From: Polyangiaceae bacterium
Lineage (GTDB): Bacteria > Myxococcota_A > Polyangia > Polyangiales > Polyangiaceae
Length of the DNA stretch: 64,000 nt
Reading direction: 5' to 3'
Assembly: GCA_020633235.1 (NCBI GenBank)
Contig: JACKEA010000009.1
Coordinates: forward strand, 248,001-312,000
Shown here: piece by piece, positions 15,827-24,406 of the stretch
How the letters are laid out: the number at the start of each line of letters is the position of its first letter
How positions within the stretch are numbered: the stretch's first letter is position 1
Notes under the pieces: generated by a model
Seen by the model: the letters and a program-made list of their open reading frames with translations, nothing else
The model's database searches: none
Told to the model about the DNA's origin: nothing
Translations under genes and position numbers: made by a program

Positions 15827-17128
15827 TCATAGGCCCACGACGCGACTCCTGTCCCCCGGCACTCCGTGGAGCGCATCGCGCGTGTCCACTACCAGCTTGG
15901 CTTCGGCCAGAAGCCGCTCGCGAGGAAGGCCCGTGTGGTCCGTCACGACGACCACGGCATCGTAGGGCTCGAAGCTCGCGCTGGGGCCCACGCTGGTCAT
16001 GACCAGACCGTGCTCCGAGACCTGCGGTACGTGCGGATCCATGTACGACACCTTGGCGCCCCGCCCCTTCAGGCCCTCGATCACGTCGAAGGCCGGGCTC
16101 TCGCGGACGTCGTTCACGTCCTTCTTGTAGGCGATGCCGTAGACGAGAACATTGGAGCCACGAAGCGGTTTTGCGTGGTCGTTGAGCGCGGCAGCCACCC
16201 GCTCCACGACGTACTCCGGCATCGCGCTGTTGATGCTGTCCGCCAGCTCGATGAACCGCGCTTGGTACTTCAAGGCGCGGAGCTTCCAGGACAGGTACAA
16301 GGGGTCGATGGGAATGCAATGCCCGCCCAGGCCGGGCCCGGGATAGAACGGCATGTAGCCGAAGGGCTTGCTGGCCGCCGCGCGAATCACCTCGAAGGGA
16401 TCGATACCGAGGCGGCGGCTCATGATGGCGATCTCGTTGACCAAGCCGATGTTCACGGCACGGAACGTGTTCTCGAGCAGCTTGACCATTTCTGCCGCTT
16501 CCGTGCTGGAGACGACAACCAGCGTGTCGATGATCTTGGAGTACAGGGCCTGTACCATCGCGCTGCACTCCGGCGTCGCACCGCCGATGACCTTGGGCGT
16601 GTTCTTGGTCTTGTACACGCTGTTTCCGGGGTCCACACGCTCGGGGGAGAACGCCACGAACACGTCCCTGCCCAGACGGAAGCCATTGGCCGTGAGCTTC
16701 GGGACCATCACCTCGGTGGTGGTCCCCGGGTAAGTGGTGGACTCCAGGACCACCAGCATTCCGGCGTGCTGGTGGGCGGCGATGGCCTCCGTGGCCTCGA
16801 CGATGAACCGCATGTCCGGGTCCTTCGTCTTGTTCAGGGGAGTGGGAACGCAAACGATCACCGCGTCGGCTTCCCGCAACACCTTGGGATCCGTCGTACC
16901 GCGAAGCCTCCCTTCCTTGGCGTGAGGCGCGAGGTCCTCGCTGGGCACGTCCTGGATGTAGGACTGCCCCGCCTCCAGCAGGCGTGCCTTCTGTGCATCG
17001 TGGTCGAGCCCCGTCACGCGATAGCCCGCACGTGACAGCTCGGCCACCATCGGGAGACCGACGTAGCCAATGCCTTGGACGACCACGTGAGCGTTCTTCG
17101 ATTCGATCTTGTCGAGCAGGCTGGACAT
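15827..17128 (-). CDS. Nucleotide-sugar dehydrogenase (UDP-N-acetylhexosamine 6-dehydrogenase type)
   Basis: This 433-residue enzyme oxidises the C6 hydroxyl of a UDP-sugar twice with NAD+ to give a UDP-uronic acid. The Rossmann motif GIGYVGLP is at about residues 19-26, and the family signatures VPTPLNK and SPERVDPGN follow. The catalytic Cys271 lies in PGPGLGGHCIPIDP, and YKKDVNDVRESPA is in the C-terminal domain. The sequence matches the WbpA/WbpO/WecC group, which acts on UDP-GlcNAc, UDP-GalNAc or UDP-ManNAc, better than UDP-glucose dehydrogenase. It opens the exopolysaccharide locus and would supply an N-acetylhexosaminuronic acid building block. Two paralogous lipoprotein genes follow within 7 bp. 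Confidence 0.9.
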   Translation of the reverse strand: MSSLLDKIESKNAHVVVQGIGYVGLPMVAELSRAGYRVTGLDHDAQKARLLEAGQSYIQDVPSEDLAPHAKEGRLRGTTDPKVLREADAVIVCVPTPLNKTKDPDMRFIVEATEAIAAHQHAGMLVVLESTTYPGTTTEVMVPKLTANGFRLGRDVFVAFSPERVDPGNSVYKTKNTPKVIGGATPECSAMVQALYSKIIDTLVVVSSTEAAEMVKLLENTFRAVNIGLVNEIAIMSRRLGIDPFEVIRAAASKPFGYMPFYPGPGLGGHCIPIDPLYLSWKLRALKYQARFIELADSINSAMPEYVVERVAAALNDHAKPLRGSNVLVYGIAYKKDVNDVRESPAFDVIEGLKGRGAKVSYMDPHVPQVSEHGLVMTSVGPSASFEPYDAVVVVTDHTGLPRERLLAEAKLVVDTRDALHGVPGDRSRVVGL

Positions 17129-17218
17129 GAGAATTTCTGCCTTGCTGTGCGCGCGATTCGGTCACGAAACGGCTTCGCGAGCACGCGGGCGCCGCGCCAC
17201 AATTGCGCTCGCGGCCGC

Positions 17219-17530
17219 TCAGGGACTGACGTCCAGACCGAACACCAAGTCCAAGCGCAGGAGCTTGAAGATCGCGAGCGGCTGATTGGCCACGTTCACG
17301 AACTCCACGTTCCCACCCTTGGCTCGCACTCGCTTGTAGAGAGAAACGAGCGCTCCGACACCAGAGCTGTCGATCAAACGCAATCCCTGAAGATCCACGG
17401 TGACGTTACGGCCGGATTGTTCCGCGATGGAGTCCAGGGTCGGTCTCAAGTCGGAACATGTGAGCGCGTCCAGCTCCCCCGCCACGTGCAGGCTCAAGTG
17501 GTCTCCCTCGTTGGTCACGCTGTGCTTCAT
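17219..17530 (-). CDS. STAS-domain anti-sigma-factor antagonist-like protein
   Basis: The 103-residue protein is a single STAS domain of the SpoIIAA/RsbV type. The conserved phosphorylation site is LIDSSGVGAL (about residues 60-69), preceded by the NVTVDLQGL strand. In such systems an RsbW-type kinase phosphorylates the serine and a PP2C/SpoIIE phosphatase removes the phosphate. Both partners are encoded elsewhere in this polysaccharide locus (37307-37735 and 28504-29250). ATG at 17530 is chosen because CGGAGG lies 4-5 bases upstream; the longer frame to 17608 has no support. It is divergent from the deacetylase gene across 86 bp. Confidence 0.9.
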   Translation of the reverse strand: MKHSVTNEGDHLSLHVAGELDALTCSDLRPTLDSIAEQSGRNVTVDLQGLRLIDSSGVGALVSLYKRVRAKGGNVEFVNVANQPLAIFKLLRLDLVFGLDVSP

Positions 17531-17616
17531 GGAGCCTCCGGTCCGCCAAAGCTCATGCAAACGTCGAGCCCGTACGCCGCCCAAGGGGCACGTGCTTTGC
17601 ACATGCAACGGATGTC

Positions 17617-18600
17617 ATGTTGCGTCGGCGCCTTGCGAGCGTGCTGGATCGGCTGGGGCTCATCGAGCACGTTCTCGCCCACGCCCGTTGGCTGCCGGTG
17701 CTGGCGTACCATCGCATCCGTCGCGGGCTGGATCGCTTCGACCAAGGGGTGGTCGACGCCACCCCGGAAGCCTTGGATTGGCAGCTGACGGAGCTGTCGC
17801 GGCACTTCGAGGTGATCTCTTGCGACCAGCTCCTCGATGGCGACGTGCCGCCGCACGCCGCCATGGTGACCTTCGACGATGGCTACCGGGAGTGCATCAC
17901 CGAGGCTCTGCCAGTGCTAGAGCGCCATGGAATCCCGGCGACCTTTTTCGTGGTCACGGGAGACATCGCCGAGCGACGCGTGTTCTGGTGGGATCGCATC
18001 GCCTATGCGCTCCACGAGACGGCGCTCGAACACATCCGCATGAGCTACCCAAAGCCCCTGGAGCTGGACCTCACGGAGGGACGGGAGCGAGGGATCCGGA
18101 CGCTGCTTTCGGTGGTGAAGGCGACCCCCGCTCTGGATTTCTCGCGATTCTTGCGCGAGCTGTACCAGCGCGGGGAGGTGCCGTGGACCCCCCAGGACGA
18201 ACGGCACTGGGCAGATGTGCTCGTGATGAGCTGGGACGACGTTCGCGCCCTCCGAGATGCCGGCATGCAGATCGGCTCGCACACGCGAACGCATCGCATT
18301 TTGCAGAACGTTCCTGCGGAGGAGCTGGCCGACGAGCTCCGCGGCTCGCGCGACGATCTACGACGGGAGCTCTCCGCGGACGTGCGCGTCGTCTCGTATC
18401 CCGTTGGGCGCCCCATCAGCGGCTCCCCCAGCGTCGTCGCTGCCGTGCGAGACGCAGGCTACACCCTCGGCTTTTCCACCGGAGTGCACTGGCTTCCGAA
18501 GACGACGCACTCGTTGGATCTAGCTCGCATTTGTCTGGACCCCGACATCACCGCACCCGAGCTCAGGGCGCTGCTCGCGCACCCGGCGTTTGCGGGCTGA
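17617..18600 (+). CDS. NodB-type polysaccharide deacetylase
   Basis: The 327-residue protein has the carbohydrate esterase 4 core. TFDDGY (85-90) carries the metal-binding and catalytic Asp pair, and SHTRTH (221-226) carries the two His ligands. An LAYHRI motif precedes the core. It lacks a signal peptide, so it may act in the cytoplasm on lipid-linked sugars or be exported differently. In exopolysaccharide loci this type removes N-acetyl groups from hexosamines. The 3' end overlaps the convergent outer-membrane barrel gene by 38 bp. Divergent transcription from the STAS gene suggests a shared regulatory region at 17531-17616. Confidence 0.9.
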   Translation: MLRRRLASVLDRLGLIEHVLAHARWLPVLAYHRIRRGLDRFDQGVVDATPEALDWQLTELSRHFEVISCDQLLDGDVPPHAAMVTFDDGYRECITEALPVLERHGIPATFFVVTGDIAERRVFWWDRIAYALHETALEHIRMSYPKPLELDLTEGRERGIRTLLSVVKATPALDFSRFLRELYQRGEVPWTPQDERHWADVLVMSWDDVRALRDAGMQIGSHTRTHRILQNVPAEELADELRGSRDDLRRELSADVRVVSYPVGRPISGSPSVVAAVRDAGYTLGFSTGVHWLPKTTHSLDLARICLDPDITAPELRALLAHPAFAG

Positions 18601-19858
18601 GGGCGTCGCTGCGATCCACGCGGCGAGGGCTTCGCGGGCGGCGCGGCAGCTGATCGTCCGGAGGAACGCGCACGCCGGCCAGGAGCAGGATCGTGTTCTT
18701 GACGAAGCTCAGGGGCAGCGGCGGAGCACTGGCGTCCGAACGCTGCTCGATGTGCTGGTAGCGGAGCGCGACGCTAACGCCGGGTAGCGCCTGCCAGGCG
18801 AGCTGGACGTCCGCCTGCCACAGGTCCACCCGAGCGGCCCGGGTGGCGTCCTCCTCGATCAGACGGCCTCGCTCTGCCCCGGCGGAGGCCTCCAGGGCGA
18901 ACGCGCCGATGGGCACGCCGCCCCGGGCCTGGACCTGGTCCACGATCGAGAACTGACCGAGGGACAGGTTGGTCGTCACGCGGTGCGCGTAAGAAACCTC
19001 GGCATTGGCTTCGTCTCGGGCAAAACCCAACAGGGCCGAGCCCGTCGGATACCAAAAGCCACGACCACTCTCGAGACGCTGGACCCTCCCCGCGCCGAGC
19101 TCCAACCGCGAGGCGAAGTCCGTTCCGAAATCGTGACGCCAGATCCCGGCGCCGGTGCCCATGAGCTGCCGCTGAGTACCGGCGGCCGTGCCGTCGGAGC
19201 GCAGCGTGCGCGTCGCGACGGCGTAGCTGGAAGCAGCCTCCGCACCGATCGCGTCGGCGCGAAACAGGCGCTCGGCACCGAGCAGGCCGCCCCCTTCGAA
19301 GGTCCGCGGGCCATCACCACCAAAGAGCGGGGCGCCAAACCCCGCGTGGCCGCTCTGGTATCCGCGGAGCTCCGGGCTCAGGTCGATGCTCAAGAGCTCG
19401 TCCGCCGTCACGACGACAATGGAGCTACTGCCCGGAGCCCAAGCTCCGAGCTCCGTCAGCCCCGCGGACGTCAAGGTGGTGCTCGAGTAGGGCCGCGCTT
19501 GGGACGCCGCCGCGCCGAGCACCAGGCTCGCGTTGGGAGACAGGTCGAAGAGCCCCCGGTAGTCGGCCCGCTGCGAAACCGAGTTTGCTTCGTCCTGGTG
19601 CGCGAACAGCGTGAAGCTCAGGGTGTAGCCGACTCTCTGAAGCGCGCCCGCGGACGACTGGGCGTAGCCAACGCCGGGGCTGAGCAGCAAGAACGAGTCA
19701 CCTGCCTTCCCGGAAATTCCCGGTGGCGGCTCCTTCGGCGACGAACGAACGTTGTCGGTGTAGCCAACGGCGACGTCCGCCGTGCCCTGCACCGCGGACT
19801 CCGAATGCGCCACCCCTGCCCACAGCAGCACGGCGGCAGCGAGCAAACGCGACGACAC
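18563..19858 (-). CDS. Outer-membrane beta-barrel of the exopolysaccharide locus (possible Wzp-type secretin partner)
   Basis: The 431-residue protein has a signal peptide (LLAAAVLLWAGVAHS-ES) and about 18 amphipathic beta strands with alternating aromatic residues, typical of a large outer-membrane barrel. The C-terminal ~30 residues are polar and basic. In Myxococcus xanthus, separate ~18-stranded barrels (Wzp proteins) partner short OPX proteins that lack their own outer-membrane segment. The OPX in this locus (31751-32347) is short in the same way. The stop lies 3 bp before the PaaK-like gene's 3' end region reads into it, so the two genes are in one reverse-strand operon. Its role as export pore is inference from family and context. 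Confidence 0.65.
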   Translation of the reverse strand: MSSRLLAAAVLLWAGVAHSESAVQGTADVAVGYTDNVRSSPKEPPPGISGKAGDSFLLLSPGVGYAQSSAGALQRVGYTLSFTLFAHQDEANSVSQRADYRGLFDLSPNASLVLGAAASQARPYSSTTLTSAGLTELGAWAPGSSSIVVVTADELLSIDLSPELRGYQSGHAGFGAPLFGGDGPRTFEGGGLLGAERLFRADAIGAEAASSYAVATRTLRSDGTAAGTQRQLMGTGAGIWRHDFGTDFASRLELGAGRVQRLESGRGFWYPTGSALLGFARDEANAEVSYAHRVTTNLSLGQFSIVDQVQARGGVPIGAFALEASAGAERGRLIEEDATRAARVDLWQADVQLAWQALPGVSVALRYQHIEQRSDASAPPLPLSFVKNTILLLAGVRVPPDDQLPRRPRSPRRVDRSDALSPQTPGARAAP

Positions 19859-19861
19859 GGC

Positions 19862-21226
19862 TCAAGCTCCCTCCACGCGCACGACCGACAGCTTTCCCCC
19901 GGGGCCCGGAGACAGGCTCGAACACTGGTGAATCCGCAGCGGGATCCCCGGGAGGAAACGTTCACAGGCCGCGCGCACCTGGGCCGACGCAGCGGGCATC
20001 AAACCAGGAACGACGAACAAGTCGATCGTCCTATCGGCGCGCTGAACGACCTGGAACTGTCGGACTCGGTCCGCCATCACCGAGAACAGGACGTTGAAGA
20101 AGAGGCCGCTCACCGGGCGGCCAGCGCCGTCGTGCAGTGTCTCCGTCTTTCGCCCTTCGATGCTCGACAGCCGCTCGAGGCCTCGCCCGCAGCCGCAGCG
20201 TCCCGGAGGCATTCTCACCGCCAGGTCACCCGTCAGATAGCGGATGAACGGCGCACCGAAGTTGTGCAGATCCGTGACCACTACTTCGCCGACCTCGCCG
20301 GGTCGCGCGGGGCGTTGTCGACCCTCGCCCCGAACCACGAGCTCCACGATCAGATTCTCCATGGATACATGGAGGCCGTCGTGGGCTTCGCACTCCGCCG
20401 CCATCAACATCACCTCACGACTGCCGTAGGTCTCGAACACGGCGGAACCGAAGGCCTGCACGATGGCTGCGCGATCGGCCGAGAACAAGCGCTCCGCGCC
20501 GCAGATCACGGTGGTATCTCGCCGTGAACGACCCGAGGCGAGCCAATGGCGGGCAAGGGCGGCTCCCGCCTGCGCGTAACAGACGATCACCGTGGGACCC
20601 AGGGACTCCACGGCACGAGCCACGGCCTCCAACGCCCGAGGCGAGCGATCGGTACAGTCGATGAAATGCTCGCGCTTGAGCGCGTGATCGAGAGCGGACT
20701 TGACGCGCGAGAGCGGCCGCTGGCCGAACAAGGCCGCCAAGCTGCCCCAGAAGTGCAAGCTCTTGTCGCCGGGCAAGTAGCCCGCCCAGGCATAGCCGCG
20801 GAGCCGGGTGGCCTGCCGCCAGTGCTCCGACGTTCGATCGTAGGCGATCTCGAGGGGACGGCCGCTGCTGCCGCTCGTCATCTTCTGGATCTCCACGCGC
20901 GGTGGAGCGTCCGAGAAGCGCTCGAGGAAGGAGCTGGCTGCCGTCGGCCGGTCGAGGAGCGGCAACAACGGCAAGGCGTCGACTCCGCTGACGTCTTGGG
21001 GACGAACGTCGGCCGCGAGCATGACCTTGCGGTAGTAAGGCGAGTGCTGGAACGCATGCTCGAGGAGCTTCCGAAGCTCGCTTCCCTGGAAGGACCGCAG
21101 CTCGCCGTCGCTCCACCACTGGCTCCGCGCCAGACGTTCGGCGAGCTCGAGGATCGGACGGCGTCGGACCCCACGCTCCCACGCGGGAAACAGGACTTCG
21201 CGAAACACGAGACCGTAGCGGTCCAT
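19862..21226 (-). CDS. PaaK/CapK-like adenylate-forming enzyme
   Basis: The 454-residue protein belongs to the phenylacetate-CoA-ligase-like branch of adenylate-forming enzymes. The AMP-binding loop is MTSGSSGRPLEI (about residue 115), the central motif is ETYGSREVMLMAAEC, and PFIRYLTGDLA and GRKTETL follow. A CxCxRG cluster (GRCGCGRG) is typical of the PaaK group. CapK-type members occur in capsule and exopolysaccharide loci, where the acid they activate is unknown. ATG at 21226 overlaps the upstream stop as TGATG; GTG at 21229 is an alternative. No acyltransferase or carrier protein lies beside it, so any role in decorating the polymer is inference. Confidence 0.8.
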   Translation of the reverse strand: MDRYGLVFREVLFPAWERGVRRRPILELAERLARSQWWSDGELRSFQGSELRKLLEHAFQHSPYYRKVMLAADVRPQDVSGVDALPLLPLLDRPTAASSFLERFSDAPPRVEIQKMTSGSSGRPLEIAYDRTSEHWRQATRLRGYAWAGYLPGDKSLHFWGSLAALFGQRPLSRVKSALDHALKREHFIDCTDRSPRALEAVARAVESLGPTVIVCYAQAGAALARHWLASGRSRRDTTVICGAERLFSADRAAIVQAFGSAVFETYGSREVMLMAAECEAHDGLHVSMENLIVELVVRGEGRQRPARPGEVGEVVVTDLHNFGAPFIRYLTGDLAVRMPPGRCGCGRGLERLSSIEGRKTETLHDGAGRPVSGLFFNVLFSVMADRVRQFQVVQRADRTIDLFVVPGLMPAASAQVRAACERFLPGIPLRIHQCSSLSPGPGGKLSVVRVEGA

Positions 21227-22290
21227 CACGACACCACCGGGGGAGGGCGAAGCAGATAGTCGCGGTAGAGATCCGGATCACCCGAGTGACCGTCCATCGC
21301 GGCGCAGGCAATGCAGTACATCTCCCGAGCGGTGACGTAGTGAAGCCGGGTGCCCAGCGCGGCGAGCGCTCGATGGAGCTCACGCCCGCTGGTACCCAGG
21401 AGCGCTCGGGCTCGGGACTCCGGCGCGCCATGGGTGTGGACCTTCACGAAGGCCCACTCCGGACGACCGCGAACGTGAACGTCCTGTCTCAGCCAAGTCC
21501 GAGCACGTCGCTCGGTGGGCGGATCCCGCTCGGAGAGCGCCCCGTTCTCCATGCGCACGCCGAAGCGCCCCCCGCGGTCGAAGCCCAGCGGGCCTTCGAC
21601 CAGCAGAATGCGATCGCGGCGGCGGCGCCCCACCCGAGCGGGCTCCCCCCGCTCGTGTCCGCGGGCTCGCTTCGGATCGCCGAGGGGCCAGTAGATCTCG
21701 TTGACGATCGGCGGCTGACTCGGGTCGGGGGCGGACGGGAAGGTGAAGTCGGCGAAGCAGCCGGTCCGCCACAGCACGTCGAGCTCCGAGTCGACCCCGC
21801 ACCACGGCCCGCTGTTGGCGAGGCACCAGTTCCCGTGCACGAAGGCATAGCGAAGGGCGCCGTTGGCGTCCCGCGAGAGGAGCCCGTGCGACGCATAGCG
21901 CGTGAGCGCCTCGACGATGGTGTGTTCGAGCTGGGGCGCGTCGTCGTCCCGATGGTGCAAATGGAGCTCCACCTCCGCCAGCCCTTGCCGGGTGAGCTCC
22001 GCCAGCGGCGCCATCAAGTCCGGGGAGTACTGCTCCGCGGGGAAGAAGAACGTGTGCCGCGGCGGACGCCCATCCACGTCCCGGAACTCTCGCCCCAGCT
22101 CGGGATACCGCTCGCGCCAGGCATTCACTCGGCAAAGCCCCACGGAGGGGTCCGCCCCACCCCACAGCGGCTCGAAGTGATCGCACAGGGCGAACAGCAC
22201 GTGGCTGGGCTTCGGCGCGGGCAGGCGCTGCAGGCGTTGACGCAGGTAGCCGAAGATCCAGCGTTCGAGGTGCTTTTCCATCAGCAACAT
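21226..22290 (-). CDS. Conserved polysaccharide-locus protein, deacetylase-like
   Basis: The 354-residue protein carries well-defined motifs: LFALCDHFEPLWGGAD (about 32-47), HTFFFPAEQYSP (about 79-90), EVELHLHHRDDD (about 105-116), AFVHGNWCLANSG and IVNEIYWPLG. The Asp/His pattern and position in the locus suggest a metal-dependent carbohydrate-deacetylase-like fold, but the NodB TFDDG signature is absent. I would not call an activity. There is no signal peptide. GAGG lies 8 bases before ATG 22290. It follows the CpsD-like gene by 9 bp and overlaps the PaaK-like gene start, so the three are translated as a unit. Confidence 0.6.
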   Translation of the reverse strand: MLLMEKHLERWIFGYLRQRLQRLPAPKPSHVLFALCDHFEPLWGGADPSVGLCRVNAWRERYPELGREFRDVDGRPPRHTFFFPAEQYSPDLMAPLAELTRQGLAEVELHLHHRDDDAPQLEHTIVEALTRYASHGLLSRDANGALRYAFVHGNWCLANSGPWCGVDSELDVLWRTGCFADFTFPSAPDPSQPPIVNEIYWPLGDPKRARGHERGEPARVGRRRRDRILLVEGPLGFDRGGRFGVRMENGALSERDPPTERRARTWLRQDVHVRGRPEWAFVKVHTHGAPESRARALLGTSGRELHRALAALGTRLHYVTAREMYCIACAAMDGHSGDPDLYRDYLLRPPPVVS

Positions 22291-22299
22291 GGGCGCGCC

Positions 22300-22986
22300 T
22301 CATGTGTCCAGCAACACCATTCCGACGACTGGGGCGGGCGCCAGCTGGTCAATCGCCTGGCGTAGCGAGGTGCGCTCGGAAGTGTCCGATCGTGCCGCGA
22401 AGAGCACCGCGTCCGCGCTGGCGGCGAGCACGTTCGCGTCGGCCGTGTCGAGCACGGCGGGGCCGTCGATGATCACGTAGTCGTAGGCTTCGCGGATGTC
22501 CGCGATCGCGCGGGGCCAGATGCCGCGATCCAGCCGAGCGTCAGGAGCCCGATCCCCCACGGCAGCGCAAATCCTCAGGCGAGACTGACGCAGCGCACCG
22601 ACGGGATACCTCCGTAGGTCCAGCCCCTGCAGCATGCCTTGCACTTCGTCGAGGGCGAACAGATCCCTGAGAGCAGGGCGGCGAAGGTTGACGTCCAAGT
22701 ACAGGGCGGTGTGTGGGGTTTCTTCCGCAATGGCGAGCGCGAGATTGATCGCGCAGGTCGTCTTTCCCTCGCCTGCCTGCGCGCTCGTCACCAGCACGAC
22801 GCGCGGGTCTCCCTTCGAGAGCAAGCGATGTCGGAGCAGGCGAAAGGCCCTCGCCCGAGCCGACGTCGGCTCTCGGAGCAGCACCAGGCGCTGGTCGAGA
22901 ACGTCGGGAAGATCCACGCGGTAGAGCACCACGTCCGGTTCCGGCACGACGTTGCGCGGGAGCTCCACGATGGCGGCGTCAGGCAT
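22300..22986 (-). CDS. CpsD/CapB-like P-loop ATPase of the polysaccharide co-polymerase system
   Basis: The 228-residue protein is the cytosolic ATPase type that pairs with Wzz-like co-polymerases in bacterial tyrosine-kinase systems. Walker A is SAQAGEGKTT (68-77, Lys75), the A' motif is LYLDVNLRRP (about 95-104), and Walker B is YVIIDGPA (about 170-177). It ends right after the last core strand (VVGMVLLDT) and lacks the C-terminal tyrosine cluster that BY-kinases autophosphorylate. It may therefore be a non-kinase ATPase, or signal differently. ATG at 22986 overlaps the end of the co-polymerase gene by 8 bp, tying their expression together. Confidence 0.82.
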   Translation of the reverse strand: MPDAAIVELPRNVVPEPDVVLYRVDLPDVLDQRLVLLREPTSARARAFRLLRHRLLSKGDPRVVLVTSAQAGEGKTTCAINLALAIAEETPHTALYLDVNLRRPALRDLFALDEVQGMLQGLDLRRYPVGALRQSRLRICAAVGDRAPDARLDRGIWPRAIADIREAYDYVIIDGPAVLDTADANVLAASADAVLFAARSDTSERTSLRQAIDQLAPAPVVGMVLLDT

Positions 22987-24406
22987 GGGCCCTCCTCGGC
23001 TTGGGTGCCCGCGGCACCTCGACGAGCACATCGGCAATCTGGCGCGCGCGCCGGGCGTCCACGACGTGGTCGTCCAGGACGGCGCGGCCGAGCGCCACGG
23101 CGAGCCCCAAGACCAAGGACACGGCGAAGAAGGCGGCGACGATGGTGCGCGGCCCCGGAGGCACCGGACGCTGCGGCAGGAACGCCGGATCGACCACCGT
23201 GACCACGGCGGCTCGCTCGCCACTGGTGGAGCTGGCGTTGATGTCCGCGCGGAACAACGAGATCTCGACCTGGTCGAGACGCTGGCGCGCTTCGGTCACG
23301 GAGCGCGTCAAGCGCGACCAATTCGTCTCCTGGGCTACCAGATCGTCGGATGCGGGCTCGGAGCTGGGCGGGGGCGCCGCGGCGGCGGGGACCTCGACGT
23401 AGCGCGTCTTCTTCGGCTTCTCCTCGACGGGCGTGGGTACCGGCGCGGCCGGCGCGCGCGGGGGCTTGCGCCGCAGCACCGCATCCAGACGACCCTGAGC
23501 GCGGTCCAGCGACTCGCGCGCCGCACGCACGTCGGGATGCGCGTCCGTGTAGCGCATTCGTTTCTGGTTCAGGTCCTCGCGCGCCGCCGCCACCGCGGCC
23601 GCCGCGAGGGCCTTGTCCTGCGCGAGCTGACGGGCCGCTTCGATCACCGCCAGGGGGGGTTCCGGCGGCGGCGCCGCCGGGGCCGGCTCCGCTTCCTTCT
23701 GGGGCGCCGGGACGCGCACGTAGCGGCGCCGCTGCGCGGGCTCGGGGGCGGGCGTGGAGATCGCGGCGCGAATCGCCGCTCCCGTCGCGAGCGGCATCAC
23801 GTCCAAGGCGAACCGCGGGTGCTCCGCCATGAAGGCGGCCAGATCCTGCTCCGCGCTCTTCAGCTGCTTGTCGGCCCGCTTCTTCTCGTCCGCCAGGAAG
23901 TCGCGAGTCGCCGATGCCTGCTGCTTGCGAAGCTCGGCGTCCTGCTCGATGACTCGCTCGGCGAGGTGCGCGGTCACGTCCCGGGCCTGAGTGGGCGAAT
24001 CACCTCGGAACGCGATCGTGAAGGTGTCGCCTCCCGGTGCACGAAACTCCAGGTGCCGCTTGAGCTCCTCCACGGCGTCGCTCATGCCGTATTTCGCGCG
24101 AACGTCCCCATACAGGTCGAAGCTCTCCACGGTGGAAGCCAGCTGCTGGCGGCTGGTGAGCAGCTCGCGCATGCGGACAGCCAGCGTTCGCGGCTGAGGC
24201 GGAGCCTCGTCCGGCGCGTGAACGCGCTCACCGTACAGGAGCACGGCTTCGGACCGGTACTGGGGTTGGTGAACCAGGAGATAGACGACCGCGATGATCT
24301 CCCCCAACAGGAACACCACGAGCGCGGTGCGCCAGAAGGCGAAAGCACGCCGCACGAGCGCCCTCGCCGACAGCAGCTGCTCTCGAAGCTCGGTCCCGTC
24401 CGTCAT
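22979..24406 (-). CDS. Polysaccharide co-polymerase (Wzz/GumC-like)
   Basis: The 475-residue inner-membrane protein has a transmembrane helix at about residues 25-47, a long periplasmic helical region and a second helix at about 425-447 (TIVAAFFAVSLVLGLAVALG). Before the second helix is the proline-containing segment VVDPAFLPQRPVPPGP, the PCP signature. The periplasmic part contains two Pro/Ala-rich inserts with similar motifs (RRRYVRVPAPQKEAE and KKTRYVEVPAAAA). These look like an internal duplication or flexible spacers. It probably sets polymer length and links the ATPase to the export machine. ATG overlaps the stop of the second PCP gene by 4 bp (24403-24406). Confidence 0.85.
   Translation of the reverse strand: MTDGTELREQLLSARALVRRAFAFWRTALVVFLLGEIIAVVYLLVHQPQYRSEAVLLYGERVHAPDEAPPQPRTLAVRMRELLTSRQQLASTVESFDLYGDVRAKYGMSDAVEELKRHLEFRAPGGDTFTIAFRGDSPTQARDVTAHLAERVIEQDAELRKQQASATRDFLADEKKRADKQLKSAEQDLAAFMAEHPRFALDVMPLATGAAIRAAISTPAPEPAQRRRYVRVPAPQKEAEPAPAAPPPEPPLAVIEAARQLAQDKALAAAAVAAAREDLNQKRMRYTDAHPDVRAARESLDRAQGRLDAVLRRKPPRAPAAPVPTPVEEKPKKTRYVEVPAAAAPPPSSEPASDDLVAQETNWSRLTRSVTEARQRLDQVEISLFRADINASSTSGERAAVVTVVDPAFLPQRPVPPGPRTIVAAFFAVSLVLGLAVALGRAVLDDHVVDARRARQIADVLVEVPRAPKPRRAHA

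Noticed and set aside
22288..22302. Second Sec or readthrough candidate: TGA between the CpsD-like gene and the next gene, which are in the same frame
   Set aside because: The proteins belong to separate families, the downstream gene has its own ATG and GAGG site, the TGA is not at a Cys position and I see no hairpin like that of the DsbA-like gene.
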